Below, in pieces: positions 8,728 through 18,042 of a stretch of 64,000 bases of DNA (its first letter is position 1; the number at the start of each line of letters is the position of its first letter). Below the pieces are notes generated by a model. That model worked only from the letters and a program-made list of their open reading frames with translations, made no database searches and was not told where the DNA came from. The stretch covers positions 62,001 through 126,000 of the forward strand of contig NZ_AQXM01000063.1 in the NCBI RefSeq assembly GCF_000376245.1, given 5' to 3'. Both the position numbers and the translations under genes were made by a program. This stretch comes from Acaricomes phytoseiuli DSM 14247. GTDB lineage: Bacteria; Actinomycetota; Actinomycetes; Actinomycetales; Micrococcaceae.

Positions 8728-8781
8728 GTGGCCGCCCGATTCCGGAAACCCCTGAATACCGGTCTTCTCTGTAAACGCTGA
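8728..8781 (+). CDS. Possible 17-codon ORF with a strong Shine-Dalgarno
   Basis: AGGAGG at 8714-8719, then 8 nt, then GTG at 8728 opens a 17-codon basic peptide starting MAARFRKPL, with a TGA at 8779-8781. A hairpin follows directly. It lies in the 269-bp gap between the SGNH gene and the lytic transglycosylase gene. It may be a real leader peptide, the remnant of a lost gene, or chance. I do not recognise it. Confidence 0.25.
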   Translation: MAARFRKPLNTGLLCKR

Positions 8782-8803
8782 GAGATTAGATAAGAAAATC
8801 TCT
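8781..8803 (+). terminator. Weak hairpin after the 17-codon ORF
   Basis: AGAGATT (8781-8787) and AATCTCT (8797-8803) form a 7-bp stem with a 9-nt loop. TTGTACTT follows. The stem is AT-rich and the tract is not a clean U-run, so termination is doubtful. Confidence 0.3.
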
Positions 8804-8911
8804 TGTACTTTCGGGTGATAGGAGCAATCCTGAAGTTATCACTGTGTTTTAGATGTGTATCCGGGTTGGCAGTGCGCGGAAGCGACTGTCGAAGATAGCA
8901 AGGGATTCTCG

Positions 8912-10090
8912 ATGGAGCTGAAGACCTCGAGCGCACCGAAGAAAATATGGCGAAGCAGAGGCAGAGGATACCGAGGTTTCGGCCCCCCGATACTAGCCCT
9001 GGGACTGGCCAGCGCCTTGGCGATCGGTTCTTTCTCCGCGAGCACCGCGCTGTCCCTGACGCCATCGCAGGATCACGTACAGGCCAAGGGACAGCCTCCG
9101 GCGGCACAGTCCGAAGGCGCCGTGGTATGGCGTGCCGCTCAGGCCTCCGTGGTCGTTTCCGGAGGCCTGGCAGGAGACGATCTGGCGAAAATCGGGGTCA
9201 GCTCCAGCTGGATCAATGTCAGCTCAGCCAGCCAGGGGCTGACCGAACCCGATCCGGCCTGGCTCGCCGAAACCTCCAGAATCACCGGGATTCCCGCTCG
9301 TCCTCTGAGAGCTTATTGGGGAGCAGCGGCGACCCTGGCCAGGACTCAGCCTGGTTGTCAGCTGGGCTGGCCGACCCTCGCGGGAATCGGTCTGGTGGAA
9401 TCGAATCACAGCCGCTTCCAGGGCTCGGCGCTGGATGAGAACGGTGTAGCGCAGCCCGCGATTCTGGGCCCGGTGCTCAATGGAGAAGGATTTGCGGGGA
9501 TTCGCGATACCGACGGCGGGCGTCTTGACGGCGATCGGGACTGGGATCGGGCTATGGGCCCGATGCAGTTCATCCCTTCTACCTGGGCCCGCTGGGGGAC
9601 GGATGCCAATGCCGATGGCAAAGCTGATCCGCAGAACATCGACGATGCGGTGATCAGCGCTGCCCGCTATCTCTGCGCGAGCGGGATGTCGATGGCAAGC
9701 TCAGAGGGCTGGATGCAAGCAGTGCTCTCCTACAACCACTCGGTCGAGTACACTCGCTCGGTCCGCTCCGCGGCAGACAGGTACGCGAGCCTCACCGGTG
9801 AACCGAACGCCCCGGCCGAACCGCCGTTGAGCAGCGAGGACACCAGAGAGGGAGGTCGCGGGGAATCTCCGGATCCTGCTGAAAAAGATCAGCCGCAGCC
9901 GGAATCGCCGCAGCCCGATTCACCCAAGCCTGAGTCACCCAAGCCTGAGTCGCCCAAGCCTGCGGAACCAGAGCCGACGGCTCCCGCGCCGGAGCCCTCA
10001 TCTCCTCCGGCTTCATCAGCACCCCCGAAGCTCTCGGTGTCACCCACGCCTTCGGCATCGATGACGCCCTCGAACGTCCCGGAGCTGTGA
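8912..10090 (+). CDS. Secreted lytic transglycosylase (SLT/MltB-like)
   Basis: This is a murein hydrolase outside the membrane. From ATG 8912 the protein is 392 residues. It has a basic start and a long hydrophobic signal segment (about residues 25-50), then a catalytic region with GIGLVESNHSRF (catalytic Glu), MGPMQFIPSTWARWG and SYNHSVEYTRSV. After residue 310 the tail is rich in Pro, Glu and Ser with SPKPE repeats, probably a wall-spanning linker. ATG 8912 was preferred over an upstream GTG at 8855 because AAGGGA lies 7 nt before it and the basic signal start follows. It is monocistronic. Confidence 0.85.
   Translation: MELKTSSAPKKIWRSRGRGYRGFGPPILALGLASALAIGSFSASTALSLTPSQDHVQAKGQPPAAQSEGAVVWRAAQASVVVSGGLAGDDLAKIGVSSSWINVSSASQGLTEPDPAWLAETSRITGIPARPLRAYWGAAATLARTQPGCQLGWPTLAGIGLVESNHSRFQGSALDENGVAQPAILGPVLNGEGFAGIRDTDGGRLDGDRDWDRAMGPMQFIPSTWARWGTDANADGKADPQNIDDAVISAARYLCASGMSMASSEGWMQAVLSYNHSVEYTRSVRSAADRYASLTGEPNAPAEPPLSSEDTREGGRGESPDPAEKDQPQPESPQPDSPKPESPKPESPKPAEPEPTAPAPEPSSPPASSAPPKLSVSPTPSASMTPSNVPEL
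9920..9964 (+). repeat. 15-bp coding tandem repeat, three units
   Basis: Three 15-bp units at 9920, 9935 and 9950 encode SPKPE repeats in the transglycosylase tail. The third unit has changes. Such repeats change length easily between strains. Confidence 0.8.
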
Positions 10091-10162
10091 TCAGGGGCTT
10101 GTAATCATGTAACAGAGTCTGCGCTCAGTTGCCGGGCTGCCCAGTCTTCAAGCGGCAGAGGG

Positions 10163-10174
10163 TAGGCTGAGCTT
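10163..10174 (+). promoter_or_regulatory. Probable leaderless promoter of dapA
   Basis: TAGGCT (10163-10168), 6 nt, then the dapA ATG at 10175. No Shine-Dalgarno is present. Confidence 0.6.
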
Positions 10175-11122
10175 ATGGATACTCCATCACGCGATCAGCC
10201 CTTCGGCAGTCTCTCGGTCGCGATGGTCACTCCTTTCGCTTCTGACGGCACGGTTGATCCAGAACGCGCCGCGGCGCTCGCGGTTCATCTGGTCGATTCC
10301 GGATGTGACGGACTCGTGGTCACGGGTACTACCGGGGAGACCTCCACACTGACCGATGAAGAGAACGTCACAATGTTCCGCGCCGTGGTGGAGGCCGTCG
10401 GTGGCCGGGCCCGGATCGTCGCCGGAACCGGAAGCAATGACACCGCGCACAGCATCTCGCTATCGAAACGCGCGCAGCAGGCCGGGGCGGATGGGCTGCT
10501 GCTCGTCACGCCGTATTACAACAAACCAAGCCAAGCAGGTCTGCAGGCGCACTTCACCGCCATCGCGGATGCCACGGAACTGCCGATCATGCTCTATGAC
10601 ATCCCTGGCAGATCCGGCGTGCCGATCGCCACGGAAACGATTCTCCGGCTCGCGGAGCACCCCCGAATTCTGGCGCTCAAGGATGCCAAAGCCGACTACA
10701 CCGCGACGACGCGGGTGCTTTCCGCGACTGATCTCGCCGTCTATTCCGGTGACGACGGACTGACTCTGCCGCTGATGGCCGCCGGCGCTGTCGGAGTTGT
10801 CAGCGTTACCGCGCAGATCGCGCCCCGCCGTTTCCGAGAGCTCGTCGATGCGGCATTCGCCGGGGACTTCAGCACGGCGCGGCAGGCGCATTTCGACCTG
10901 GACCCGCTCATCCGCGCGGTCATGACTCATCTGCAGGGTGCGGTTGCAGCGAAGCAGATCCTGCACTGGCAAGGCCTGCTTCCGGAACCGGGAGTCCGTT
11001 TACCGCTGGTCACGCCGACCGCTCAGGAGCTCGAGCCCGTGCTTGCGGACCTTGCCGAGGCGGCTCGTTCACTTGACCTTGACTTTGATCTGAAAGATCT
11101 GAAACAGGAGGTTCTGCCATGA
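10175..11122 (+). CDS. dapA: DapA, 4-hydroxy-tetrahydrodipicolinate synthase
   Basis: DapA condenses pyruvate with aspartate semialdehyde, the committed step to lysine and diaminopimelate. The 315-residue TIM-barrel protein shows VTGTTGETSTLT, the catalytic YYNKPSQ tyrosine and the Schiff-base lysine in LALKDAKAD (Lys169). It overlaps the RNase J gene by 4 nt. A leaderless promoter sits directly before it. Confidence 0.95.
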   Translation: MDTPSRDQPFGSLSVAMVTPFASDGTVDPERAAALAVHLVDSGCDGLVVTGTTGETSTLTDEENVTMFRAVVEAVGGRARIVAGTGSNDTAHSISLSKRAQQAGADGLLLVTPYYNKPSQAGLQAHFTAIADATELPIMLYDIPGRSGVPIATETILRLAEHPRILALKDAKADYTATTRVLSATDLAVYSGDDGLTLPLMAAGAVGVVSVTAQIAPRRFRELVDAAFAGDFSTARQAHFDLDPLIRAVMTHLQGAVAAKQILHWQGLLPEPGVRLPLVTPTAQELEPVLADLAEAARSLDLDFDLKDLKQEVLP

Positions 11123-12810
11123 CCCAGACTGCTCAACCCGGATTGCATACGCCACCGTCACTGGAGCCCGGGACTCTGCGCGTAGTCCCACTTGGTGGCC
11201 TCGGCGAGGTTGGCCGCAATATGACGGTCTTCGAGATCGACGGCAAGATCCTGATCGTTGACGCCGGTGTGCTCTTCCCGGACGAGACCCAGCCCGGCGT
11301 CGACCTGATCCTTCCCGATTTCTCTTATCTGGAGGGGCGGTTCGATGACATCGTGGCCATCGTGCTCACTCACGGTCACGAAGACCATATCGGTGCCGTG
11401 CCCTATCTGCTCCGGAGGCGCCAGGATATTCCCCTGATCGGTTCTCAGCTGACTCTGGCACTCATCGAAGCGAAGCTCGCGGAGCACCGGATCAAGCCTT
11501 TCAGTATGACCGTCGAAGAAGGCCGGATAGAGCAGCTGGGGCCCTTCGAGTGCGAATTCGTGGCGGTGAACCACTCCATTCCGGACGCCCTGGCGGTTTT
11601 CCTCCGCACCGCGGGCGGCACGGTACTGCACACCGGCGACTTCAAGATGGATCAGCTGCCGCTGGACGGTCGGATCACCGATTTGCGGGCTTTCGCCAGA
11701 CTCGGCGAAGAAGGCATCGACCTTTTCATGGTGGATTCCACCAACGCCGATGTGCCCGGTTTCACCACCGCCGAACGGGAGATCGGCCCCACCCTGGACA
11801 GGCTCTTCGGCCAGGCGGAGAAGCGCATCATCGTCGCATCGTTCTCCTCGCATGTGCACCGGGTCCAGCAGGTTCTCGATGCCGCTGCGGCTCACGGGCG
11901 CAAAGTCGCCTTCGTCGGCCGCTCCATGGTGCGCAATATGGGCATCGCCGCGGAACTGGGTTACCTACACGTACCGGATAACACCCTGGTGGACCTCAAG
12001 AACATCGAAAAGCTCCCCGACTCCGAGGTGGTGCTGATGTCCACCGGATCCCAGGGCGAGCCGATGGCTGCGCTCTCCCGGATGGCCAATGGCGATCACC
12101 GGGTCCAGGTGGGCACGGGGGACACCGTGATCCTGGCGTCCTCGCTCATCCCCGGAAACGAGAACGCGGTGTTCCGCGTGATCAACGGGTTGCTCAAGCT
12201 CGGCGCCGATGTGATCCACAAGGGCAATGCCAAGGTACACGTCTCCGGCCACGCTGCGGCAGGGGAGCTGCTGTACTGCTACAACATCCTGAAACCGCGC
12301 AATGTGATGCCGGTGCACGGGGAGACTCGGCATCTGATCGCCAATGGCAAGCTCGCAGAGCTGGCCGGGGTGCCTCCGCAGCACATCATCCTCGCGGATG
12401 ACGGCACCGTGGTGGACCTCAAAGACCATGACGCCAAGATCGTCGGCCAAGTGGAATGCGGTCTGGTCTACGTGGACGGCTCGAGCGTGGGCGAAGTGAC
12501 CGAAACCGATCTCAAGGACCGCAGGATCCTGAGCGAAGAAGGCTTCATCTCCATCGTGACCGTGGTCAACCAGACCACGGGGAAGATCGTCTCCGGCCCG
12601 GAGATCCAGGCGCGCGGCGTCGCCGAGGACCCCAGCGTCTTCGAGGAGATCGTGCCGAAGATCGCCGAGACCCTCGAAGAAGCTGTCACCACCTCGAAAG
12701 AGCATACGAACTACCAGCTGCAGCAGGTGGTCCGCCGGGTAGTGGGCACCTGGGCGAGTCGGAAGCTGCGCCGCCGCCCGATGATCATCCCCCTGGTGCT
12801 AGAGGTCTAG
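11119..12810 (+). CDS. rnj: Ribonuclease J
   Basis: This 563-residue metallo-beta-lactamase/beta-CASP ribonuclease is active in mRNA decay and rRNA maturation. The zinc-binding motif THGHEDHIGAVPYLL has HGHEDH at residues 85-90, and LHTGDFKMD and MVDSTNADVPG follow. The beta-CASP part has VHRVQQVLDAA and MPVHGETRHL, and a C-terminal domain ends in RRPMIIPLVLEV. Length is normal for actinobacterial RNase J. Pairing with dapA by a 4-nt overlap matches the usual actinobacterial order. Confidence 0.95.
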   Translation: MTQTAQPGLHTPPSLEPGTLRVVPLGGLGEVGRNMTVFEIDGKILIVDAGVLFPDETQPGVDLILPDFSYLEGRFDDIVAIVLTHGHEDHIGAVPYLLRRRQDIPLIGSQLTLALIEAKLAEHRIKPFSMTVEEGRIEQLGPFECEFVAVNHSIPDALAVFLRTAGGTVLHTGDFKMDQLPLDGRITDLRAFARLGEEGIDLFMVDSTNADVPGFTTAEREIGPTLDRLFGQAEKRIIVASFSSHVHRVQQVLDAAAAHGRKVAFVGRSMVRNMGIAAELGYLHVPDNTLVDLKNIEKLPDSEVVLMSTGSQGEPMAALSRMANGDHRVQVGTGDTVILASSLIPGNENAVFRVINGLLKLGADVIHKGNAKVHVSGHAAAGELLYCYNILKPRNVMPVHGETRHLIANGKLAELAGVPPQHIILADDGTVVDLKDHDAKIVGQVECGLVYVDGSSVGEVTETDLKDRRILSEEGFISIVTVVNQTTGKIVSGPEIQARGVAEDPSVFEEIVPKIAETLEEAVTTSKEHTNYQLQQVVRRVVGTWASRKLRRRPMIIPLVLEV

Positions 12811-12821
12811 CTCAAACCCAT

Positions 12822-12882
12822 CACTTGGGAGCAGTTGAGCACGGTATTGGCTTGCTGCACTGTGCCTAACTGCTCCCAAGTG
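12822..12882. terminator. Perfect 15-bp inverted repeat between rnj and ftsK
   Basis: Arms CACTTGGGAGCAGTT (12822-12836) and AACTGCTCCCAAGTG (12868-12882) are exact complements around a 31-nt loop. It starts 11 bp after the RNase J stop, so transcription termination is the likely role. No U-tract follows, so it could instead be a protein site or a small repeat element. Confidence 0.5.
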
Positions 12883-12949
12883 CAACATGTTCTTGGCGCT
12901 GACGCCTCGGTTCAACTGCCAAATCCCCGGTTTCGCAGCTTTCCGGCGG

Positions 12950-12961
12950 TACCGTAGGAAT
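12950..12961 (+). promoter_or_regulatory. Probable leaderless promoter of ftsK
   Basis: TACCGT (12950-12955), 6 nt (AGGAAT), then ATG 12962. The AGGA is too near the ATG to be a good Shine-Dalgarno, so the hexamer spacing decides the start. Confidence 0.55.
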
Positions 12962-15868
12962 ATGGCGACTCGAACTTCCCCCGTGCGCCCTTCCTCCGGC
13001 CGCGCCCAGAACTCCCCGGGTAAATCACCCTCCGGGAAATCAACGGGCAAAGCCAAGGGCAAGGCAGCAGTTCCTCCGGCAGAGCCCCAACTGGCCTGGC
13101 CGTTGCGGGCTATTTCCGGTGCCTGGCAGTCCCTGGCCCATCTGGTTGGCGGTGGTGTCCGCAGAATCGGTCACGATGTCTCCGAGATCGAGCCCGAGGA
13201 CCGTCGGGATGGCAGCGCGCTGTTCCTCCTTCTCCTGAGTATCGGCATCGCGACCTTCGAGTGGTGGGGTCTGCAGGGCTGGTTCGCCGATACCGTGCAC
13301 GGCGTGGTCGACGGTACCCTGGGCTGGATGGGCCTGGTGATCCCGGTGATGCTGCTGATCTGCGCGATCCGTCAGTTCCGCGCACCGCAGCGCGTCCGCG
13401 ACAACAACCGGGTGGCCATCGGATTCTCCGTGATGACGGTCGCCGGCTGCGGTATCGCCCATATCGTCGGCGGCCAGCCGAATCTGGCCAGCGGATTCGA
13501 AGGTGTCAGCCAGGCGGGTGGAACCATCGGCTTCCTCGTGGCGACCCCGCTTGCCGTACTCACGCCCTGGCTGGCGGTTCTGGTCTATTCCGTGCTGCTG
13601 TTCCTGAGCGTTCTGATCGTCACAGCGACCCCGGTACACGCCATTCCTTCCCGGCTGGGGGGCCTCTACGAGCATCTCACCGGCCAGGATTCCTTCTCGG
13701 GGCAGGAATCCGGCTCCGGGCACGACCAGAGCTACCTTTATGACCGCGATGACGCAGCTGCGGCTAAACCCAAGCGCAGAAGCTTCTTCCGAGGTAAGGG
13801 CCGCTCCACGGAGCAGTCCCCGGATGCAGAGAGCTTCACCGGCGATGAAGCCTATGAGCATGCCATCATCAGCGGCGAGGAGAACGACCCCGCGCAGACC
13901 GCTCCGACGCTAGCGCTTAATCCGAGTGCCGCCGTGCCGCCGGGAGTGCGCCGACCGACTAAAGCGGAGCTCGAAGCAGAGAAGCTCAAGGCAGCCCAAG
14001 GCCTCTCCGCAGCCGGGAGCCCGGCTGACCTCGTGACCGAGGCCATTGGCATGGTGACCGCCAACCCGGTGGCCCCGCAGCCCCCGGTGGATTTTGAGCC
14101 CCTGCCGCAGCGCTCTGAGCAGCTTTCGCTCGCGGGCGATGTGACCTACACGCTCCCGACCTCGGAACTGCTCACCGCGGGCACGCCGCCCAAGGACCGC
14201 TCCGAGGCCAATGACGCGGTTGTCGCAGCGTTGACCGAAGTGCTCAACCAGTTCAAGGTCGATGCCCAGGTCACCGGGTTCTCCCGGGGGCCGACGGTCA
14301 CCCGGTACGAGATCGAACTCGGCCCCGGAACCAAGGTGGAGCGGGTCACCGCGCTCAGCAAGAACATCGCCTATGCGGTGGCCAGTGCCGATGTGCGGAT
14401 CCTCTCGCCGATCCCGGGCAAATCGGCGATCGGCATCGAGATCCCGAATGCTGATAAGGAGATCGTCTCCTTGGGCGACGTGCTCCGCTCGCAGAACGCC
14501 CGGCGCACCGAGCACCCCATGGTGATGGGCGTGGGCAAAGACGTCGAAGGCGGCTTCGTCGTGGCGAATCTGGCCAAGATGCCGCATATGCTCGTCGCGG
14601 GTGCTACCGGTGCCGGTAAGTCCTCCTTTGTGAACTCGATGATCACCTCGATCCTGATGCGGTCCACCCCGGATGAGGTGCGCATGGTCATGGTGGACCC
14701 CAAGCGCGTCGAGCTGACCGCTTACGAAGGGGTTCCGCATCTGATCACCCCGATCATCACCAACCCCAAAAAGGCCGCAGAGGCGCTGCAGTGGGTAGTG
14801 CGGGAGATGGATACCCGGTACGACGACCTGTCCAATTTCGGGTACAAGCACATCGACGATTTCAACAAGGCCGTGCGCGCCGGGAAAGTCCAGCTTCCGC
14901 CCGACTCCAAGCGAGTGCTCAAGCCGTACCCGTATTTGCTGGTGATCGTCGATGAACTCGCGGACCTCATGATGGTCGCTCCGCGGGACGTCGAGGATTC
15001 GATCGTCCGGATCACCCAGCTGGCCCGTGCCGCAGGTATCCACCTGGTGCTCGCGACGCAGCGTCCCTCGGTAGATGTTGTCACCGGCCTGATCAAGGCC
15101 AACGTCCCTTCCCGGATGGCTTTTGCGACCTCATCGGTTACCGATTCTCGGGTGGTCTTGGATCAGCCCGGCGCGGAGAAGCTGCTCGGTCAGGGCGATG
15201 CGCTCTTCCTGCCGATGGGTGCCTCCAAACCGTTGCGCGTTCAGGGTGCTTGGGTCAACGAATCCGAGATCCGTCAGGTCGTCGATCATGTCAAGGGCCA
15301 GCTCCAGGCGGTATACCGCGAAGACGTCGCGGTTGAAGCGCCCAAGAAGCAGATCGATGAGGAGATCGGCGATGACATGGACGTGCTGCTGCAGGCGACG
15401 GAGCTGGTGATCACCACTCAGTTCGGCTCGACCTCGATGCTGCAGCGTAAGCTCCGGGTGGGGTTCGCCAAGGCGGGCCGGCTCATGGACCTGCTGGAAT
15501 CCCGCGGTGTCGTCGGGCCCTCCGAGGGTTCCAAAGCCCGGGATGTGTTGGTCAAGCCCGATGACCTCGCCGCGACACTGGCCGCGATCCGCGGGGATGC
15601 TCCGCCTGTTGCGCCGGATGCTACTACCGCGGCTCTGGCCGATAACGCGAATGTCAATCAGGGCTTCGCTGAGCAGAGCCAGTACAGTCCGTCAGTTCAG
15701 GCTGTAGCTGCTATCACCGCGGATGAGCCAGTGACCCAGGCCATTCCGATCACTGGCTATCCGCAGGACGCGGTAGCAGCTGATCTGGCGTCCCGACAGC
15801 AGGCTGTGGATTATGGCGATTCCGACGAAGGAGAGGGAGAGGACGCCTGGCAGCTCACCGGACGCTAG
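12962..15868 (+). CDS. ftsK: FtsK/SpoIIIE DNA translocase
   Basis: FtsK pumps chromosome DNA through the division septum and helps resolve dimers. The 968-residue protein has a basic, Ser/Pro-rich N-terminus and about four membrane segments (residues about 75-215). A charged linker follows, then the motor: VAGATGAGKSSFVNSM (Walker A near residue 548), LLVIVDELADLMM (Walker B) and HLVLATQRPSVDVVTG. A C-terminal gamma domain follows, with TSMLQRKLRVGFAKAGRLMD. ATG 12962 was chosen over 12887, because the residues before it look non-coding and overlap the inverted repeat. Confidence 0.93.
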   Translation: MATRTSPVRPSSGRAQNSPGKSPSGKSTGKAKGKAAVPPAEPQLAWPLRAISGAWQSLAHLVGGGVRRIGHDVSEIEPEDRRDGSALFLLLLSIGIATFEWWGLQGWFADTVHGVVDGTLGWMGLVIPVMLLICAIRQFRAPQRVRDNNRVAIGFSVMTVAGCGIAHIVGGQPNLASGFEGVSQAGGTIGFLVATPLAVLTPWLAVLVYSVLLFLSVLIVTATPVHAIPSRLGGLYEHLTGQDSFSGQESGSGHDQSYLYDRDDAAAAKPKRRSFFRGKGRSTEQSPDAESFTGDEAYEHAIISGEENDPAQTAPTLALNPSAAVPPGVRRPTKAELEAEKLKAAQGLSAAGSPADLVTEAIGMVTANPVAPQPPVDFEPLPQRSEQLSLAGDVTYTLPTSELLTAGTPPKDRSEANDAVVAALTEVLNQFKVDAQVTGFSRGPTVTRYEIELGPGTKVERVTALSKNIAYAVASADVRILSPIPGKSAIGIEIPNADKEIVSLGDVLRSQNARRTEHPMVMGVGKDVEGGFVVANLAKMPHMLVAGATGAGKSSFVNSMITSILMRSTPDEVRMVMVDPKRVELTAYEGVPHLITPIITNPKKAAEALQWVVREMDTRYDDLSNFGYKHIDDFNKAVRAGKVQLPPDSKRVLKPYPYLLVIVDELADLMMVAPRDVEDSIVRITQLARAAGIHLVLATQRPSVDVVTGLIKANVPSRMAFATSSVTDSRVVLDQPGAEKLLGQGDALFLPMGASKPLRVQGAWVNESEIRQVVDHVKGQLQAVYREDVAVEAPKKQIDEEIGDDMDVLLQATELVITTQFGSTSMLQRKLRVGFAKAGRLMDLLESRGVVGPSEGSKARDVLVKPDDLAATLAAIRGDAPPVAPDATTAALADNANVNQGFAEQSQYSPSVQAVAAITADEPVTQAIPITGYPQDAVAADLASRQQAVDYGDSDEGEGEDAWQLTGR

Positions 15869-15908
15869 TCGTGCTCGCCCCTTCTTCCTAACGCCTTATC
15901 GCTGCGCT

Positions 15909-16776
15909 TTATCGCGCTGTCCGCTGACCGCTGACCGCTGTCGGCATCTGGGGTTCCTTGCGCCCCACGAAGGAATCCATGGTGTTGTAGATACCGAAGA
16001 CCCGGTCTGCCAGGAAATCCCATGCGCGTACCGGCAGCACCCCTTTGAGGGCTTTGCCCAGCTGAGTAGTCCACGGCATGATCACATAAGGCTTACCGGC
16101 TTTCATGGCCGTCCAGACGGTATTCGTCACCTCTTCCGGGGTCAGCAGCCGGGTGAGCAGGATTTTGCCGACTCCCTTGAACATGCCGGTGGAAATATAG
16201 TTGGGGCACACCGTGGTGGTCTTGATGCGACCGTTGCCGGTCTTCTCCAGTTCCAGGCGCAAGGAGTCGCTCCAGCCCACGACGGCCCACTTCGACGAGG
16301 AGTAGACGCTCATCCGAGGGTTGGAGACCAGGCCGCCGGCGGAGGCGATGTTCACAATGCGTCGGTCGTCCGGGGACTCCAGCATCGCGGGCAAGAAGGC
16401 TCTGGTGATATGCATCGGAGCGAGCGCGTTGATGCGCATGATCAGCTCGATATCGAGGTCGTGGGCGTGCTCCCAGAAGTATTTTCCCCGCGCGATACCC
16501 GCGTTGTTGATCAGTAGATGCGGCGGGCCGGCCTCGGCCAGGACTGATGCCGCAGCTTTTTTTGATCTCTTCCATCGAGCTCACATCGACGACCTGCTGG
16601 ATGACCCGTCGTGCCCCGGCAGCCTTGAGTTCGGTCGCGGCCTGCTCGAGCAGCCCGGCGTTGATATCCCAGAGGACGATGGTTCCGGCCCCCTCACGCG
16701 CCGCGAGCTGGGCGTAGATCCGGCCCATTCCCATGGCAGCTCCGGTGATCAGAACGACAGCGTCTTGTATCTTCAC
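15909..16776 (-). pseudogene. Short-chain dehydrogenase/reductase, frameshifted at an A7 run
   Basis: The N-terminal frame starts at GTG 16776 behind AAGGAGGAGG and shows the cofactor site LITGAAMGMGR, then VDVSSMEEIKK. The frame then fails. The C-terminal frame reads LLINNAGIARGKYFW, IVNIASAGG and the catalytic VYSSSKWAVVG (Tyr/Lys). The break is at a run of seven T on the + strand (16557-16563). Removing one base gives EEIKKAAASVLAEAG and a full SDR of about 288 residues. Substrate is unknown. Either a real lesion or a homopolymer overcall. Confidence 0.75.
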
Positions 16777-16878
16777 GGGTCCTCCTCCTTCGCAGGTGCT
16801 TCCAGGTTACTGTTCGGTAGCTTCTAAGGGAACCGTTTTCTTCAGCGGTTCCGAAAAGTCTGCTCGGCCGAAGGAAGC

Positions 16879-16891
16879 TAGGCTAGAAGAT
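16879..16891 (+). promoter_or_regulatory. Possible leaderless promoter of pgsA
   Basis: TAGGCT (16879-16884), then 7 nt, then GTG 16892. Spacing is one longer than the usual six in this window. Confidence 0.45.
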
Positions 16892-17539
16892 GTGAGCGAA
16901 CAGCAGACCGGCCCTGCGGGTACCAGCAGCAGTGGCGAGGGTGAGACGGGCGGTGGTCTGGCCTGCGCCAAAGTGCCTGCACTGAATATCGCCAACGCGC
17001 TGACCGTACTGCGAGTCGTGTTGGTGCCTGTTTTCATCTTATTCTTCCTGGCGGACGAGGGGGAAGGCGGTGGCTGGCGGTGGGCTGCGGTTCTGGTTTT
17101 CGCAGTGGCGATATATACGGACAAACTCGATGGGGACCTGGCTCGTAGCCGGGGGCTCATCACCGATTTCGGTAAAATCGCAGATCCGATAGCGGATAAG
17201 CTGCTGATCGGCTCAGCGCTTATCGCGCTGAGCCTGCTGGGTGAAGTCCCCTGGTGGATGACTGTGGTCATTCTGGTGCGCGAAGTGGGAATCACTGCCA
17301 TGCGCTTCGTGGTGATCCGGAAGCAGGTGATCCCCGCATCCCGCGGAGGCAAGATCAAGACCGTGATCCAGACCGCAGCGATCATGCTCGCCTTACTTCC
17401 CCTGACCACCCTCTGGCCTGCGTGGTCAGTGCTGGTCTTCTTCGTGATGCTCGCCGCCACCGTAATCACGGTCATTACGGGGTTCGATTATTTTCTTCAG
17501 TTTTTCCGGGCTCGTCCTACTGGACGCGAAGGCCGATGA
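16892..17539 (+). CDS. pgsA: CDP-alcohol phosphatidyltransferase, PgsA type
   Basis: The probable reaction joins glycerol-3-phosphate to CDP-diacylglycerol, giving phosphatidylglycerol phosphate in the membrane. From GTG 16892 the protein is 215 residues. A Ser/Gly-rich start is followed by NIANALTVLRVVLVPVF and the family motif DKLDGDLARS, then GKIADPIADK. Four or five further hydrophobic segments follow. It overlaps cinA by 4 nt. Synteny with ftsK and clgR supports the pgsA assignment. Confidence 0.88.
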   Translation: MSEQQTGPAGTSSSGEGETGGGLACAKVPALNIANALTVLRVVLVPVFILFFLADEGEGGGWRWAAVLVFAVAIYTDKLDGDLARSRGLITDFGKIADPIADKLLIGSALIALSLLGEVPWWMTVVILVREVGITAMRFVVIRKQVIPASRGGKIKTVIQTAAIMLALLPLTTLWPAWSVLVFFVMLAATVITVITGFDYFLQFFRARPTGREGR

Positions 17540-18042
17540 CTCGCAGGACAGAGGCTCAGTCGGATTCCGCCGCTGACCTCATTACCGAACTGATCGCGCA
17601 GGAGCTGACCGTCGCCACCGCTGAATCCCTCACCGGTGGGGGGCTCGCCGCGAGATTGGTCGATGTTCCCGGGGCGTCGGTAGCCTATCTGGGGTCGGTG
17701 GTGGCTTATCAGAATCGGCTCAAGACCGCTCTGCTCGGCGTGCCGGCAGAACTTCTGGAGCGTCACGGTTCAGTGAGCGCTCAGACCGCGGCTGCCATGG
17801 CTCAGGGGGTTCAGCGAAGCACCGGTGCCTGCTCGGCCATCGCCACGACGGGAGCCGCCGGGCCGCAGGCCCATGACGGACGTCCACCGGGGACGGTTTT
17901 TATAGCGGTGCTGCTGGACGGCTGGGCCTCGGTTTGCGAGTATCGGTTCTCGGGGGATAGGTCCGAGGTCAGAGCGGCTAGCGTTGAAGCGGCATTGGCC
18001 CTCGCCCTGGACTCGATCCGATCCGGCCGGCCCGGGCGATGA
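17536..18042 (+). CDS. cinA: CinA C-terminal domain protein (nicotinamide-nucleotide amidase type)
   Basis: This 168-residue stand-alone CinA C-terminal domain shows ATAESLTGGGLAARLVDVPGAS, YLGSVVAYQN and ATTGAAGP followed by GTVFIAV. Family members deamidate NMN in pyridine nucleotide recycling. The MoCF-like N-terminal domain found in full CinA is absent, as is common in actinobacteria. It starts inside the pgsA stop (ATGA). Confidence 0.88.
   Translation: MTRRTEAQSDSAADLITELIAQELTVATAESLTGGGLAARLVDVPGASVAYLGSVVAYQNRLKTALLGVPAELLERHGSVSAQTAAAMAQGVQRSTGACSAIATTGAAGPQAHDGRPPGTVFIAVLLDGWASVCEYRFSGDRSEVRAASVEAALALALDSIRSGRPGR

Noticed and set aside
8640-8911. Cyclic di-AMP (ydaO) riboswitch before the transglycosylase gene
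   Set aside because: Such switches occur before wall hydrolase genes in actinobacteria, but I could not find the conserved stems or sequence blocks here.
15900-15945. Short CCGCTGA repeats at the 3' end of the SDR gene as a mobile repeat
   Set aside because: Only two to three 7-bp copies with no inverted ends; consistent with local slippage.
16733-16891. Longer pgsA start at 16733
   Set aside because: It would overlap the promoter and 5' end of the divergent SDR gene, and the extra residues have no membrane-protein character.
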